Assembly: GCA_026419785.1 (NCBI GenBank)
Contig: JAODTK010001754.1
Coordinates: 124,001 to 188,000, forward strand
Length of the DNA: 64,000 nt
Direction of reading: 5' to 3'
Source: Sclerodactyla briareus
Taxonomy: Eukaryota; Echinodermata; Holothuroidea; Dendrochirotida; Sclerodactylidae
Shown here: in pieces, positions 22,206-33,717 of the stretch
Layout of the letters: each line of letters begins with the position of its first letter
Position numbering within the stretch: position 1 is the stretch's first letter
The notes under the pieces: model-generated
Databases searched by the model: none
What the model was told of the DNA's origin: nothing
The model's input: the letters and a program-made list of their open reading frames with translations, nothing else
Made by a program: the position numbers and the translations under genes

Positions 22206-25139
22206 AAAAACATCGGGCAGAGCAAAATTTGGGCGGCCCTTACAAGGAATAGGTCCCGGATGCTTTGTTGGCGGTCTGCTGTTAGGTAGGAGTAACAAAT
22301 CACGAAAAGAAGAGCCTACTACTGCCCAGGGAGCTCAGTACAATTTGACAGAAAAAAATAAATCAGAGATCCTGAGGTAGCAAGTCGCATTCTAAGGGGA
22401 AAATACAAAATGTATTTCTGGAGAAAAGTGAGTGTTGGGAAGTGTCATGATGCATCAGACGCATCTCAAGGCCACATGAAATGCAAACATTTTCTAAAGT
22501 GGGAGGAGGGGGATTGGCGGGTCTCTGAAAGTCGAGATTTAGATTACTACAATCTTATGCCCTTGATCAGTTGATTCGGATTGGCAGAAGAAAGGACAAG
22601 ATTCACAGTCGCAAGTCGCATCTATAAGGACACCTGACGCCAATGATTGATATTGAAGGACCTTATAAATCGTCGCGACGAGTGTGCTGACCCCAACGAG
22701 GTTCTTGTCTAGTTGTGGATTACACAGACTGTACATTTTCCGCCACTATCGGTACACCGTATATACTCACTAGTCTGTAAACTTTTAAAAAAACCTTTAA
22801 ATTATCTATCAATATAGTCAGACAGTACAGTCAGGGGCATAGGAAACACGTTAGGGTAAACCCATCAACACAGGCAGCCGATCAGTGCATAATCAACGTG
22901 AGATCGATCGAGAACTCGAGTAGTGCAAGTGAACATAATATCGGGCGAGTGCGAAAAAATGGAAGAAATACGAGCAGGGGGAGCGAAACTGAAATGTTCA
23001 CCCTATGGCCTAGGTCTACATGAACTTCAATGAATAGGCAACTTTTTGAGATTTGGTAATTTTTTTTAATTGGATATATGAAAGCCCACCTTCCAATACC
23101 CTGAGACTCTACAAAATACCATGGCCGCGACACTGCATCAACTCCGTGAAAAAGGTAAAGAAAGACCCTATAAACTATTCCAGCGAAAGTAAGTTTCCTG
23201 CAAGCTGAGTGACCCATTTCATTCAAAATTCCCTCAATGATCTGTCCAAGGTACCCAAATCGTAAACTGCAGTGGGTTCAGGGTGTATTTGGTTTAAGTC
23301 ATTTTCTTTCACTAAAATTGCCAATTAGTGTTGCAATTAGGCACGGAAAGTGCCATTTCGGCGATTGGGGGTATGAAAGACCAAAATTCCCTTTGTACGA
23401 TACGCGCAACTAATGGGTGGGGCTCCCCTTAGATAGGGTATCGCAGTCCGCTCGTCCCCCCCCCCCCCCACACCACATTTCGGAATGGATTGACGCTCAT
23501 GTCTCTGAGTAGCAATTGTGTTCAATTAGACATGTAAGAATAGTAGGCCAATGTTGCATATACAAAGAGTATAGATCTGGCAGAAATTTCGGGACAGTGA
23601 AGGCAGTGAAAGAGGAAACGGAAAAAAAAAAAAAACGACTGTGAATAAGCATTATTGAGAGGATGGCTTGTTCAATGCTATCTAAGGTCAAAGAGTCAAA
23701 CTGAAAAAAAGAGTGTCAAGGACAAACCTGGGATAGAAATAGTTACAAAAAGTTTAACCAGTTCAATGTTTAAAAGAAAGGACAACTTCAGCTTAAGCTG
23801 TGGTTGATGATATCGGGAGAATGCAATCATTTTAGAAGTAAAAAATATCGTTGGTTGCAACTGGCGAAATCGGACGGCGGACTTCGCATGAGTCACGACG
23901 TAAAACCGTCACAATTTGCAACTCCACGAGTAGACTGCGTATAGGGATATTGCAAACAAAGAAAGGTCACGTAGTGCTGTAGTGAGTTGTTGTGGACCCA
24001 TAGACGGTCTTCCCGTCGTGAATCATACAAATGGATTCGCCATATCGACTGGAGTTACAAGACGATATTGGGGGGATGATAAAACTAGGCATAGGTTGGA
24101 TATAAGGAGGAACACGCCTGTTGTTTCATGGTCATAACAGGTCGGGTACTAGGAAAGCTTCCTATAACACAATTATCCGAGACAATTGATGTCAACAAGG
24201 TCGCAGTTACAGAGCGGGGTGGGGGTGGGTCGGAGCTGACCCCAAACTTGTATGAGGGCCTTTATACATAATGTTCTTTTGCCAGAAAACATACATTGCT
24301 CTTGCCCTTTCAGGTCTCACCGAAAAATGAGGTCAGAAAGAGGCAAAAACCCGAAGTGTTGTGAGCACATTACATACAGATTGCAAGAAAGAATCGGCCG
24401 TATTCCATTAGGCATGTAGGTTGACGATATAGAAAAACAACTTTTGATATGACAGTTGTTTGAAGTGAGCATGTGTTGCAATTTGGATAGAACCGGCTCA
24501 ATGTTTCGGGGTTCAATATCTTACACTAGTTTGACAAGGAATCACAAGGCGGCATCGTTGTGTTCCGTTTAAATTGGCAAAATGTGAATGAAAATGGTAA
24601 CAGTTTAAGGGAAGGTTTGCAAGTCGAAGTGTTTTGAGGTTGGAGTGTGAGGTTGGTGTTCGGATTGCCTTGGAATTTTCACTGAGTATATGCCATGGCC
24701 CTCAAGATACTGACTGGAACTGTAATAGTACAGAACGAGGCAACCAGGTCATTGCGCCAGTTGAAACAGTGTTTACACCGAAGGATAATCCGGACGGAAA
24801 GATACGCGAGAGGTCCAAAGGGAAGAGAATCTGGTAATGTAGTTAACTTAAGACCGTTAAAGCTTTGACCCGTTGTGATAGTGTAAATGGATCAATAACG
24901 TTGAAGTTAGCACCACGATTAGATTTACCAACGGCGACAACTTCTCGCTTGCTTCTATTCAACACTGGATCTACGTCATTAGCGCTACGGGTGGGCGTGG
25001 AGTAAGAGGGGTAGCCACTTTTTGCAAAGCAAGGGGAATAACAACTCATGCCTGGTTTATTCCTTGCGAAGGCAGAAGAACCTAGCAGTCATGTCTATGC
25101 GTATGTGGGTGTGTGTGTGTGCGTGGTGCGCTGTGACAC

Positions 25140-26560
25140 CCCTTGTAAGCACGATATCCAACGAACCCAAACAGGTATCACTTTTCAAATTAGGTACTTA
25201 GGTTGCTCATGTGGTCAGGATGGACCCTATTGTTTTTTTCTTTTAGTGCCATTCAAGGTCATTCAAGGTCACGACAGGGCAGAGTTTTAGAACCTTGTCA
25301 GCACGATATCCAATGATGGCAAGTACTCTAGTTCATATTAAAGGTATGTGGTTGCACTATGAAGGTGAGGATGAACTCTAACTCTAATCGGTTTGGTGTC
25401 AGTCACGGTCATTGGAGTCACCATAGGGCACTCAGTCTATATCTTAGTAACAGAAACATTCAAAGCAATTTTGTAATGGGAAGTTTTGCTCGTCTAGTTG
25501 AACTGAATCTGGTGACCTACTTTGACCTCATTTAACCCTTTGACCTCATTTGTCCGAATGACCTTATGACCTTCTGGGGGGGTAGGCTGGTGGGCAAGTT
25601 CTCTTCGTACCGACAGCGTGTTGGCACAAACATAAGTTAATTAACTGACTACTAAGACAATCTATCCACGCTATCTCGTAGTTATGTCCTCTGTAGAAGG
25701 GTGAAACAGCTTTACAACACTGATAAATTTCATGTTCGACACTGACTTCTCGCACGAAAACATCTCAGAGGAATAGCGTAAAGGGAATTCTGGTCGTCTG
25801 TGTGGCTACCATTAGACACAACTTTTCATGTACCACCCACTTCAATATTGGCTTGGTATTGGACATTGACAATCATTAACTTGGTCCTCCATATTGTTTT
25901 CAATTTGGATGTGACCAGGCTTTGAATAATACATATAATATCCAACCAGTGTAGTTGTGATTGTTTCATACCAGCATAAGCAGATAGGAACCCCTACCCT
26001 TTCGGCTACCCTTTCGGGAGAGTAGGGATTATAGGCAAATGGTATTATTTGCATGTAGATATTGACCAAAGGAAGGAAAGGTCATGTCATATTGAACTCC
26101 ACTTGACATCACAATCCGGACGGTTGGTGCGTGGTGAGTTAAGTATTCTGCTATTTGCCTGCTTAGAATGAAATTCAGATTTTAGCGGGTGACTGAAATT
26201 CTCCCTTTTGTTACAGAGGTTGGATATTTGGCAAGGAATCATTACGCGTAGTTGCGTTCTTGTTAGCTCATGCCATAATAATGGGACTGTAGCCTTAGGT
26301 AAACTTCGATCTGACCTCAAGACGAGAGAGATATTCTACTCCAAATGCACTCCTCGTGCCAAGTATAAGCTCCTACATCATTTCGTTGTACAGTTATCAT
26401 GCTCACGTGGTTAGCATAGTGCTAGTTATTTGTGCTCACGAGCTTTCAGACTTCGACCTCTGTTGACCTTAGGTGATCTTGGATCTGACCACAGAACAAT
26501 AGGGATCATCTACTCTACATGGTACCCCTAAGTTTATGCCAAGGTATGAACTCTTTGATT
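25140..26560. repeat. Tract of GACC/GTCA-type interspersed repeats
   Basis: The phrase AAGCACGATATCCAACGA at 25147 recurs as CAGCACGATATCCAATGA at 25300. 'ATTCAAGGTCATTCAAGGTCA', 'TTTGACCTCATTT' and 'CCTCTGTTGACCTTAGGTGA' style text follows through 26560, ending in a short CA microsatellite at 26569-26592. No coding signal is seen. Confidence 0.5.
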
Positions 26561-27772
26561 GGCTTCATCACATACACACACACACACACATACATTCTGT
26601 GTGGCTGCATAAAGTCTTCTTGCCTCCGACGAAGGAAGAATAAATGACATGGTTGAGTTTCACCGGATGGTTAATACTAAGGCACTTTTATCTCATTGGT
26701 CTCGAAGGGCCAGATTAGATATTGCAGTCAGTTTGCCATTCACGAATTTACTGCTTGTTGGTTGCCATAGCAACGGTTGCTATAATAAAAATCGTAGTGG
26801 TTGAGAACTATCCACTGAAGGGTGCCCTATGGTACAGTACTCATGGGGGCTGGTTGGTCCAACGATGAGGCGCACTGGACAGTTGTCTGTTATTGTTGTG
26901 TATCCATGTGTGTGCTGTGTGTTGGTGGGTGTGTTTGCGTGTTCATCAGATTTCTGATGGATTTTTGCAAATATCTCCGTTCGGAGTTGCCGAACATGGT
27001 GAAAAAACATGACTCACACGCCTTAATAGTCCATGAACACACGTTTTGCTCTGCAAAAAGGCCAAAATGATTGACTTGTGGGTTTTAGGGGGGAAGAACA
27101 CATTTTGGGGACGAGTTTTAGTTTTCACAAATTTTCACTATTTTGCAAAATATCTGCTGATTCCAATGGCTGAATTGGTTTCAAAATCGTAACAACGGTA
27201 GAGGAGGCATGACTACATTCTTTTCCTTCCATCAATCAACTGAAAGGGCGGGGGGGGGACCTTCAACTTTGGCCACTTTCGGGCGATCTGATAATCTTTA
27301 GTTTCCCGGAATAGTAAGCTCTGCCTCAATGGTTACTTTCTAACAGCCCACTCCCCCCCCCTCATGAAGAATAGGATTGCCTCCACAGTCACGCCTGCCC
27401 CTATGGCTCTCATTCTGGCCCGTGAAGGTGGACCCAAACGAGGAGCTGATGATCCGCTTATGTGATTTGCACTGTTTTCCCTAAATGCCATTGTGCGTAG
27501 AGCTTCCATGAACATATACGTTTCGTGTGTTACAGCTGACCAGTCCTTTTTGCTAAAGTTTACTCTGGCGTATACTTAACTCTTGGTGTAGTTATGAAGA
27601 CCTAACCCCTCACAATCACTACGCTATTTCGCGTCTATGTGCCTGTGAAATGTCAACAAGGAAATTTAAAGTAAATCCTAATCGACCCTTTCTTCAGACC
27701 CCTCCCTTTAGAGGGAAGCCTTCGCTCCTCCCATGTATGTAACACGGCTACTTTCTGATCTTCCTCCTGCAG

Positions 27773-27974
27773 TGGGACCAGATGACAAGAATCCCTGCTC
27801 CTTCCGAGGCGCGTTCTTACTCCACGGGCAATCACAAACAATAGATCCGTGTACAGTATGCGTCTGCAAAACGGAACTACCACCTGCAATATCGAGTCTT
27901 GCCCGGCTGAGGCGGGGTGCCTACCTGAGAAGATCGTCATTATACCAGAGGAAGTTGTCCGCAGTGCCCATACA
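27773..27974 (+). CDS. von Willebrand factor C (VWC) domain exon, two one-base gaps in frame
   Basis: The acceptor CTTCCTCCTGCAG ends at 27772 and the donor GTAAGTGACC starts at 27975; both borders are phase 1, typical of extracellular modules. The frame reads GPDDKNPCSFRGAFLLHGQ, then DPCTVCVC (27844-27867). If one base is missing at 27867/27868 it continues with NGTTTCNIESC, PAEAGC and LPEKIVIIPEE, and if one is missing at 27953/27954 it ends CCPQCPY. That gives all ten VWC cysteines, including C-x2-C-x-C and C-C-x2-C. With the two bases counted the exon is 204 nt, a multiple of three as a 1-1 exon requires. VWC modules occur in fibrillar collagen N-propeptides, chordin/BMPER-type BMP binders and other matrix proteins, where they bind BMPs or matrix partners outside the cell. 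I cannot choose among these families. Confidence 0.8.
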
Positions 27975-28802
27975 GTAAGTGACCTTTTTTTAGCCCGAAG
28001 CTGCAAGTAGGCATACCGTACCCGAACAAGCGCTAGTCGAAACGTCTTGATATCTTCGACGGCAAAATTCCTGTGGCGAATACACTGCATATGTTCTTCA
28101 CCAATTCACATTTATTGTTTGTTCAATTCAATTTGTACCTTTACTGACATCTGTCATAACCTTGGAATGGCTTGGAACATGGACTACCACATTAGCCTAA
28201 TGATTGCTATCAGTGCCCAGCACAGAGTACCCAACTAACTAATTCCTAGGCTGTATATTAGCTATATTACCAACAAACTTTATACAGGGAACCCAGCACA
28301 ACTCCTTGGCCTGTAGCATAAACAGTGGAATCCCCCATTCCCTGTGCCACCTCAGTGCGGACAAATTAAACAGTTCCCCAATACATGATGACTTGTAGAG
28401 CTGCTTACCCGCAGCTAGAAACGTAGTTCAACTTAGCAAGAATGCTGCTTGCGAGGTACCGTACGAACGCTCATATCGCCTCACGGATTAGGCATTGCGG
28501 GATTTTCATTGCAATAGTGGCGCCTCGCTTCGTGTCACTGCTTCGTTCTGTCTAATCAGGAGCATTTATCACTTTCATGCGTTCATTTGGCAAAATCGCG
28601 GGCTCGGAGATTCGAAGGGGGTAATCCCTAGCCCCCGTAGAACCGCTGAAGTGTAAACCCCCGAACCGCATAGAACCGCTCGAGATCCACTTCCCTAACT
28701 GTACCAATTTGTATAAAATACAAACAACCAAACACGGAGGTCGATGGACTTGTATGCACCTATCAATTTCATGACGCACCCCAATATCCTGAGCATGGTC
28801 AG
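27975..28802. other. Unassigned DNA after the VWC exon
   Basis: This is probably intron or downstream DNA of the same gene. Short similar words recur (CCCAGCACA near 28216 and 28292; AGAACCGCT at 28640 and 28672). No further exon is recognised. Confidence 0.3.
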
Positions 28803-29028
28803 TCAGGTGTGGGTCATTGTCGAATCCAAAGTGACTCACATGTGCGTCACTCTTCCTGGATGGTCGGTGCACAGGCTGACTCAGGGGTGTGTCATTCTAC
28901 TTGAATTATATATAAAAAAAATAATTCCCGAACCCATCCACCAGTGGATCATTTTCAATAATTTCTGGTCGTCTGATGACAGAGGGGTCCGTCCAATGCA
29001 GAGGAATTATATGACCCACACCTGACAT
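28803..29028. repeat. Inverted repeat with 16-bp perfect arms
   Basis: GTCAGGTGTGGGTCAT (from 28803) and ATGACCCACACCTGAC (from 29011) are exact reverse complements about 190 bp apart. Further related words (GTGACTCACATG, GGTGTGTCATT, GACACACCC) lie between and just outside them. This could be a small foldback element; no transposase is present. Confidence 0.55.
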
Positions 29029-29589
29029 TGACACACCCTGTCCGGGGTATAGGGGGCGGTCATATAATGACAAGTGCATAAGATCAGCGTGTATTAGTTG
29101 CTTCCGAATGGCCAGAAATCCAGATTAAAACGGTTCAGAAAGATTCGGGAAAGTATGAATACATGTCCCATCCTAGAGTCCCCCAAGTAACCACGCATTT
29201 TCGATTTGCATTCATACACAACTCTATTATTTATTTCACATGAAAAAAGGAAAAGTGAATCGATCGTAATTTAAACTGAGAGCACCCGGTATGAGGGGTT
29301 CTTCTTTCCTACCTGGAAATTTGCAATGAATACCGCGTGTTGCTGCTATATTTACAGTTTATGTATCATGTTAATTTTAAATCCTTTCCTCGGAATTCAC
29401 AGTAGCATGAACGTCAATTGCCTTTCAGTTTCAGCCTTTCCTGAACCCAGCTCGTAAGTTCCCATAACTGAAGTATTATCCGACCTGTGTATAACTGTCT
29501 GTATTTTCAACGCGTGGTCCAAGCGAATAGGGTATTCATAGAAGGTCGGCGGGATGATGAACCGAGCCCTAGCCCCGGGAAATAATTGA
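29029..29589. other. Unassigned DNA
   Basis: There is a GTAAGTTCCC near 29455 preceded by TTTCAG words, but the intervening 19-25 bases are too short to call an exon. Confidence 0.3.
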
Positions 29590-29599
29590 GAAGCAGAAG

Positions 29600-29690
29600 A
29601 ATGGCAGTCGGTACAATCACCGTATCATGACGCCTTGCAAGCAATGATTCCGGGTTCGAAATCCAGCAGCCACCGAACGTTTTTCGCTAG
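29600..29690 (+). mobile_element. tRNA-derived SINE remnant (weak)
   Basis: TGGCAGTCGGTA resembles a polymerase III A box, and 45 bp later GGGTTCGAAATCC resembles a B box with one extra base. It could be the head of a SINE or an eroded tRNA pseudogene; no anticodon stem forms. Confidence 0.35.
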
Positions 29691-29884
29691 GTGGCTATAC
29701 CTGCAGCTGCGATGGGCGACATCTTGGTCTTCATGGTTTCGCTGTAACGCAGTGGACTTTCTGAGGTTATTGGGGTTTGATACAGAATTTTTGCAATAAG
29801 TCTTGTCGGTCGGCTTTGAGCAGTCTAGGTTGAACTTACTACTCCTTCAGGTTTCGAGAAAGCGGTCGGATTTTATAGGGCTAG

Positions 29885-29950
29885 GGTTCCTTGACAATGC
29901 TTGATGAGCCTCATTTGTCTTCTGAGCCTGTAGAAATCAAATCAAAATAA
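29885..29950 (+). repeat. LINE 3'-end-like remnant
   Basis: GATGAGCCTCATTTGTCTTC, then GTAGAAATCAAATCAAAATAA. A matching piece is at 38280-38338 (GATGAGCCCATAATGGG, then TTAGAAATCAAATCAGAATAA). AAATCA repeats at the end are typical of CR1/L2/RTE-like LINE tails, which is the basis for the call. Confidence 0.45.
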
Positions 29951-31219
29951 GGCAACTATCGTTAATACCGGGCGAACAACACATGTCCGTTATATCGACA
30001 TATCATGCGACTATATATTGTATCGAGAGCCACTGGGACAAAATTGCATGTTGCATCATGCAGACGTCAACTTGTCAACGTCGCCTTTCTGCTAGTTGCT
30101 ACGTGTCCAGACGACGCGAAAGAATGTCGTGAAAAGAGCGACCGCTGTTCGTTTGTTTTTTCCAACGAATTTGTAACTTTCGCAACTACGAGCTCGTAAG
30201 TTGCAAAGTTCGGGTAACTATAAGTGAAATTGTATAGCGTTACTAGATATACAATTTGAAACGCTTCTCCGTTTTGAGGAATTTCTGTTAATTTGTCTGT
30301 TCATCCTCGAAGTAATATCAATTAGGAAATCATTCATTCGCCTCAGAATTCCAGAAGAAGTGAGTCACCCTATTGTCAGCTGACTAATTTCCGAATTGCC
30401 TAAAATAGACCGCTCTCAGGATGACGTAATTTGATATCTGTAAATTTACGGTGTTTAATCACTTGTTATCAATGCAGGTACCTGCATTACAAGTGTCTTT
30501 CCGCTTCCCCACACTTTAAGATAAGTAGAGGAACAATAGGCCTACCACACACCAACCTCTATTGTCATTTTCGAGGAGTTAGCCTTTGACCTGATGAGTT
30601 TTGTGTGTGCGTATGTATCGGCTGCAGCCTGGTCTGTTTACTCCTATGGTGTTACCTGGGTACCGATTTTCTTAAAATTCTAACATGAGCACGGTGCAGA
30701 CAGGTTTGTCAAATCTCGGAGTATCTTGGGACACCAGGTCGTACGTGACGGTGCACATCGACGCCCCTGTTGGCAGTTGACGATGATATGTGATCTGGAT
30801 GGGAGTGTAGAGATTTCACAGCCGGGCAGTGGTATTATTCACCTATTGTTATAATCGTGCCATATCGTGCAACTCGAGTCAATCCCAAACCACAATGAAC
30901 ACGAAGACCTTACATGACTTCTGGCATCTGGGTCGGTGCCTGCATGGGTTCCGACTATTCGTCTCCTGAAACTTCAGACGACTCCCCAGTCGATATGTGT
31001 GTAGAAGCACCACACATCTGATATGGTGAATTACGCCTAGTGACGTGGAGGATATTCGCGAGTGTAACACAAAGTCAATGCAATTCATAGGTCCAGGCCT
31101 ATACGTATGAAACCTTCATAACAAACGCTGAGGTAAACACTGTATGTTACATGATATGGAGGCTAGGGAGCTGAGTTGTGGTGTATGGAATTCCTTGGAA
31201 AACACTCACTGCCGAGAGC
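29951..31219. other. Unassigned DNA
   Basis: A 64-codon frame (30005-30199) runs into a GTAAGT and contains three cysteines, but it has no domain and no strong acceptor. Nothing else is recognised. Confidence 0.3.
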
Positions 31220-31268
31220 GGGGGGGGGGGGGGGTGGGGGGGGGGGGGGGGGGGTGGGGGGGGGGTGG
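31220..31268 (+). repeat. Poly-G tract (about 48 bp, three T interruptions)
   Basis: This is one of the longest G runs in the window; a second, shorter run is near 31519-31530. Glycine- and proline-rich frames across it are artefacts. The tract is able to form G-quadruplexes. Confidence 0.95.
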
Positions 31269-31950
31269 CTGAGTTATATTTTCGAGAATCATTGCTTCAA
31301 TATAGGCGTAGACGCTACACTTTCCATATGTGCCAGGGAATCTCACAACATATCTACAGAGATCCACAGTATTGTGTTTGATTATGAAAACCCACTGCAT
31401 GGCCGAGCGACCCATGCAGATACCATTACATGTAGGCCTATAGCCGTATCATATATTCTGATCGACGCCCTACATGTGACTTAGAGCATATTTGTCTTGA
31501 GGGGAGTGGCGGGGGCGGGAGGGGGGGGGGGTGGAGTCGTGACCCAAGTGAAAGGCGCGCACGCAATTGGCTTCGCCTCCCCTATTAACAAATAATTGCA
31601 ATAATGGCCCCTAGATACAGACTGGTGCAACAATTGTGCCGAGACAGCTGTCGCACAAAACAGTAATAGCTTCGTTTCTTGTGTTCAATGCTTGCTGTCC
31701 GCGGGGTCGTCGGGCGAGGGAGGTGGTGTCTCAGGTCAGAGCTCAGGTGGCGTGGGTTACGAAGTCCAGAAGTAGTACAGAACCTAGTACGTTGTACTGT
31801 CGAGAGACATTGCACTACAGCATGGCGCATATCGATCAGTTATTAGTATGTTACACCATTCCATCTGTGCGACGAATCCAGAATCCCGCTCCAGATCTAT
31901 ACGGAATTCACAGTATTGTGTTAGCTTCGTAGGAAATATCCTACACTTCC
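31269..31950. other. Unassigned DNA
   Basis: A 98-codon frame (31636-31932, +) and an overlapping 81-codon minus frame are present; neither has a recognisable domain. The words CACAGTATTGTGTT occur at 31366 and 31910. Confidence 0.3.
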
Positions 31951-32110
31951 AAGCGGTGAGGTGGCAGGTAGAGTGTCCGCCTGCTATACCCGAGGTCCCT
32001 GGTCCAAACCCCGTGTGTCGTCCAAATCCCTACTTCCACCCCGCTTCTCTCTCTCGTACCGTGCGGCTGTAGAGCTACACTGTCGTCTGTCGGCAGGGGC
32101 GGATAAATGT
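31951..32110 (+). mobile_element. tRNA-derived SINE remnant
   Basis: GTGGCAGGTAGAGTGTCCGCCT (A-box region) is followed by TGGTCCAAACCCCG (B-box region) at tRNA spacing, then by a pyrimidine-rich stretch and CTGTCGTCTGTCGGCAGGGG. The 'TAGAGTGTCCGCCT' wording matches tRNA-type SINEs known from marine invertebrates. It is not a functional tRNA, since the anticodon arm does not pair well. Confidence 0.5.
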
Positions 32111-32514
32111 CGGGACCGGGAGTCAGTATACTGCACTCGGGCCTGCTCGTTACTACATAGCGCCCGAACCAAGGGAGTAGGCGAGTTTCGCCGCGTGTCC
32201 TTCCACACCCAAAACCTCGCCCCTCTACAATATCGGACGATCAGTGATTTGTGTATGGGTGTATAAGGCAGGAAGTTCATAGCTTCGGATGTCTCATGCG
32301 GGCGAGACACCCTGGATGGCAGATTCATTGAACTGATTCATTGAGCTGCAACTGCATATTGGTTTGGACAAATAGAGACAAGTTCCATAGCATCAAAACC
32401 ATCCCACTGAAATATAACGAACACTGGCAAAAGTTCTTCTTCTGCGCGTACCACGCGGTAGTGATGCCGCATCATGGCGAATTTATTCCATGCCGTGGTT
32501 TAACACGTGTGCTG
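32111..32514. other. Unassigned DNA
   Basis: Overlapping frames on both strands lack domains. The end (32497-32514) matches 43376-43393, see the insertion entry. Confidence 0.3.
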
Positions 32515-33098
32515 CCAGCGCGGCGCCAGGATTTCCCCGACGAGGGGGCCAGAGTTCCCGACAGGGGGGGGGGGGGGTTCCCGACGAGGAGGGGGGGGGC
32601 GTGCCCCCCGCCTCCCCGATGGCGGCTCCCTGGTGTGCTGTATAATCCGTATTGTAACATCTGCTGCCTAAGCTTCGGGGAAGAGCCGGTGTTGTTGGCT
32701 AGTGTGCTGTCGGGTCGGCCGTTGATGTCCGGCTTCCGGTGGGTGACGCAGCGAGTAAAAGGCACTCCAAGAAAGAAGACAACAACGAACAGTATATGTC
32801 AGGTGAAGGTTAAATAAGTCACAAATGAAAACCGGTGCCCACCTAAAATGCACCTCTTTAAGTGCGAATTGAAAAAACTCAAATTCAACCAGGGAGTTCG
32901 ACGACCTGGCCACCATGGCCTCACTGTCTTCCTGCACGCTGTATCCACTCGCTATACAGCTAGGGACATTCCGACATTTCATTGGACAAATCCTACAGCA
33001 TTGAGATGTCTCTCGCCAACACAAGCCAATCCCTAACCAAAGGGCGGCTAATCCCTAGAAGTGGATACAGCTGACACAACCGGCCTGGTTTCCGGCTA
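32515..33098 (+). mobile_element. About 580-bp insertion beginning with the G/C-run repeat
   Basis: The flanks GGTTTAACACGTGTGCTG (ends 32514) and CAGTATTTATTAGTCG (starts 33099) are almost contiguous at 43377-43415, so the DNA between them looks inserted. It opens with GCGCCAGGATTTCCCCGA and poly-G runs (the dispersed family at 1815 and 49890) and continues with about 450 bp of unknown sequence. No transposase or target-site duplication is obvious. A 158-codon frame (32341-32817) crosses the junction and is not credible as a gene. Confidence 0.5.
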
Positions 33099-33717
33099 CA
33101 GTATTTATTAGTCGTTAGTCGTTACCGATGTGGCTATGGGTGGTGTCGGCGCAGGGATATCGTCCTCTTGAGGCAATGTTATCGACCTTTGTTTATTTTT
33201 TTTATAGTTGCTTGCATATTAGTCTTCGTTTGAATCATACAATTTATCATTTTAAATGATAAAAATCGGTCTATCTCGCAAAACTTTTTTGCATCCATAT
33301 CACATACTACATCCGTATCCTGTTGGCTTGAAGAGTAACGGAATTGTGCTCTCAAATTATACAATGTTATCAACGACTTTATGATTCCGTTACATACAAT
33401 TTCCAATTGCGCCACGGGACGCCCACCTAAACTGCGTAGCCTCACGAAGGCTCAATTGTTAATTTTTTACAACCTTTTATATGACTTAGGTCAGGGGATT
33501 AAGTAGGAAAAAAAAAAGCGTTGGATAAAAAAAAATCATTATAATATGCGACATAGACGTATACTGTGAGATTAACTGTGATACTCACTCTGTGTTATAT
33601 TTCTCGAGGGCAACGTGACTTGGGTCAGGGGAATCAATGAGAAAATTGTTCACCGATAAACACTTTATCAGTATACTGCAGTGTCCTTTGGCTCATACCT
33701 TGATGATACCCTGATGG
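33099..33717. other. Unassigned DNA; imperfect 130-bp duplication
   Basis: GACTTAGGTCAGGGGATTAA (33482) recurs as GACTTGGGTCAGGGGAATCAA (33618), about 135 bp apart. An 88-codon minus-strand frame (33179-33445) has balanced amino-acid content but no domain I know. Confidence 0.35.

Larger units (their letters stand above)
16542..27772 (+). other. Inferred intron of the secreted VWC gene; mostly repeats and unassigned DNA
   Basis: The interval is bounded by GTAAGTAGCC at 16542 and a pyrimidine-rich acceptor (CTTCCTCCTGCAG) ending at 27772. Recognised contents are listed separately: CA microsatellite (18920), GGGGGACAC repeat (19938), GGTCTC repeat (20725), CATGCAAAA repeat (21990), and GACC-type repeats (25140-26560). 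Elsewhere I see only short random-looking frames on both strands. Extra small exons cannot be excluded. Confidence 0.4.

Noticed and set aside
27653..28090. 145-codon minus-strand frame opposite the VWC exon
   Set aside because: It is the antisense shadow of the VWC exon; the sense strand has splice sites and ten ordered cysteines.
30005..30199. Cysteine-containing frame running into GTAAGT
   Set aside because: The cysteine spacing fits no module I know, and no convincing acceptor precedes it.
32341..32817. 158-codon plus-strand frame
   Set aside because: It crosses the border of an apparent insertion and poly-G runs, so it cannot be one ancestral protein.
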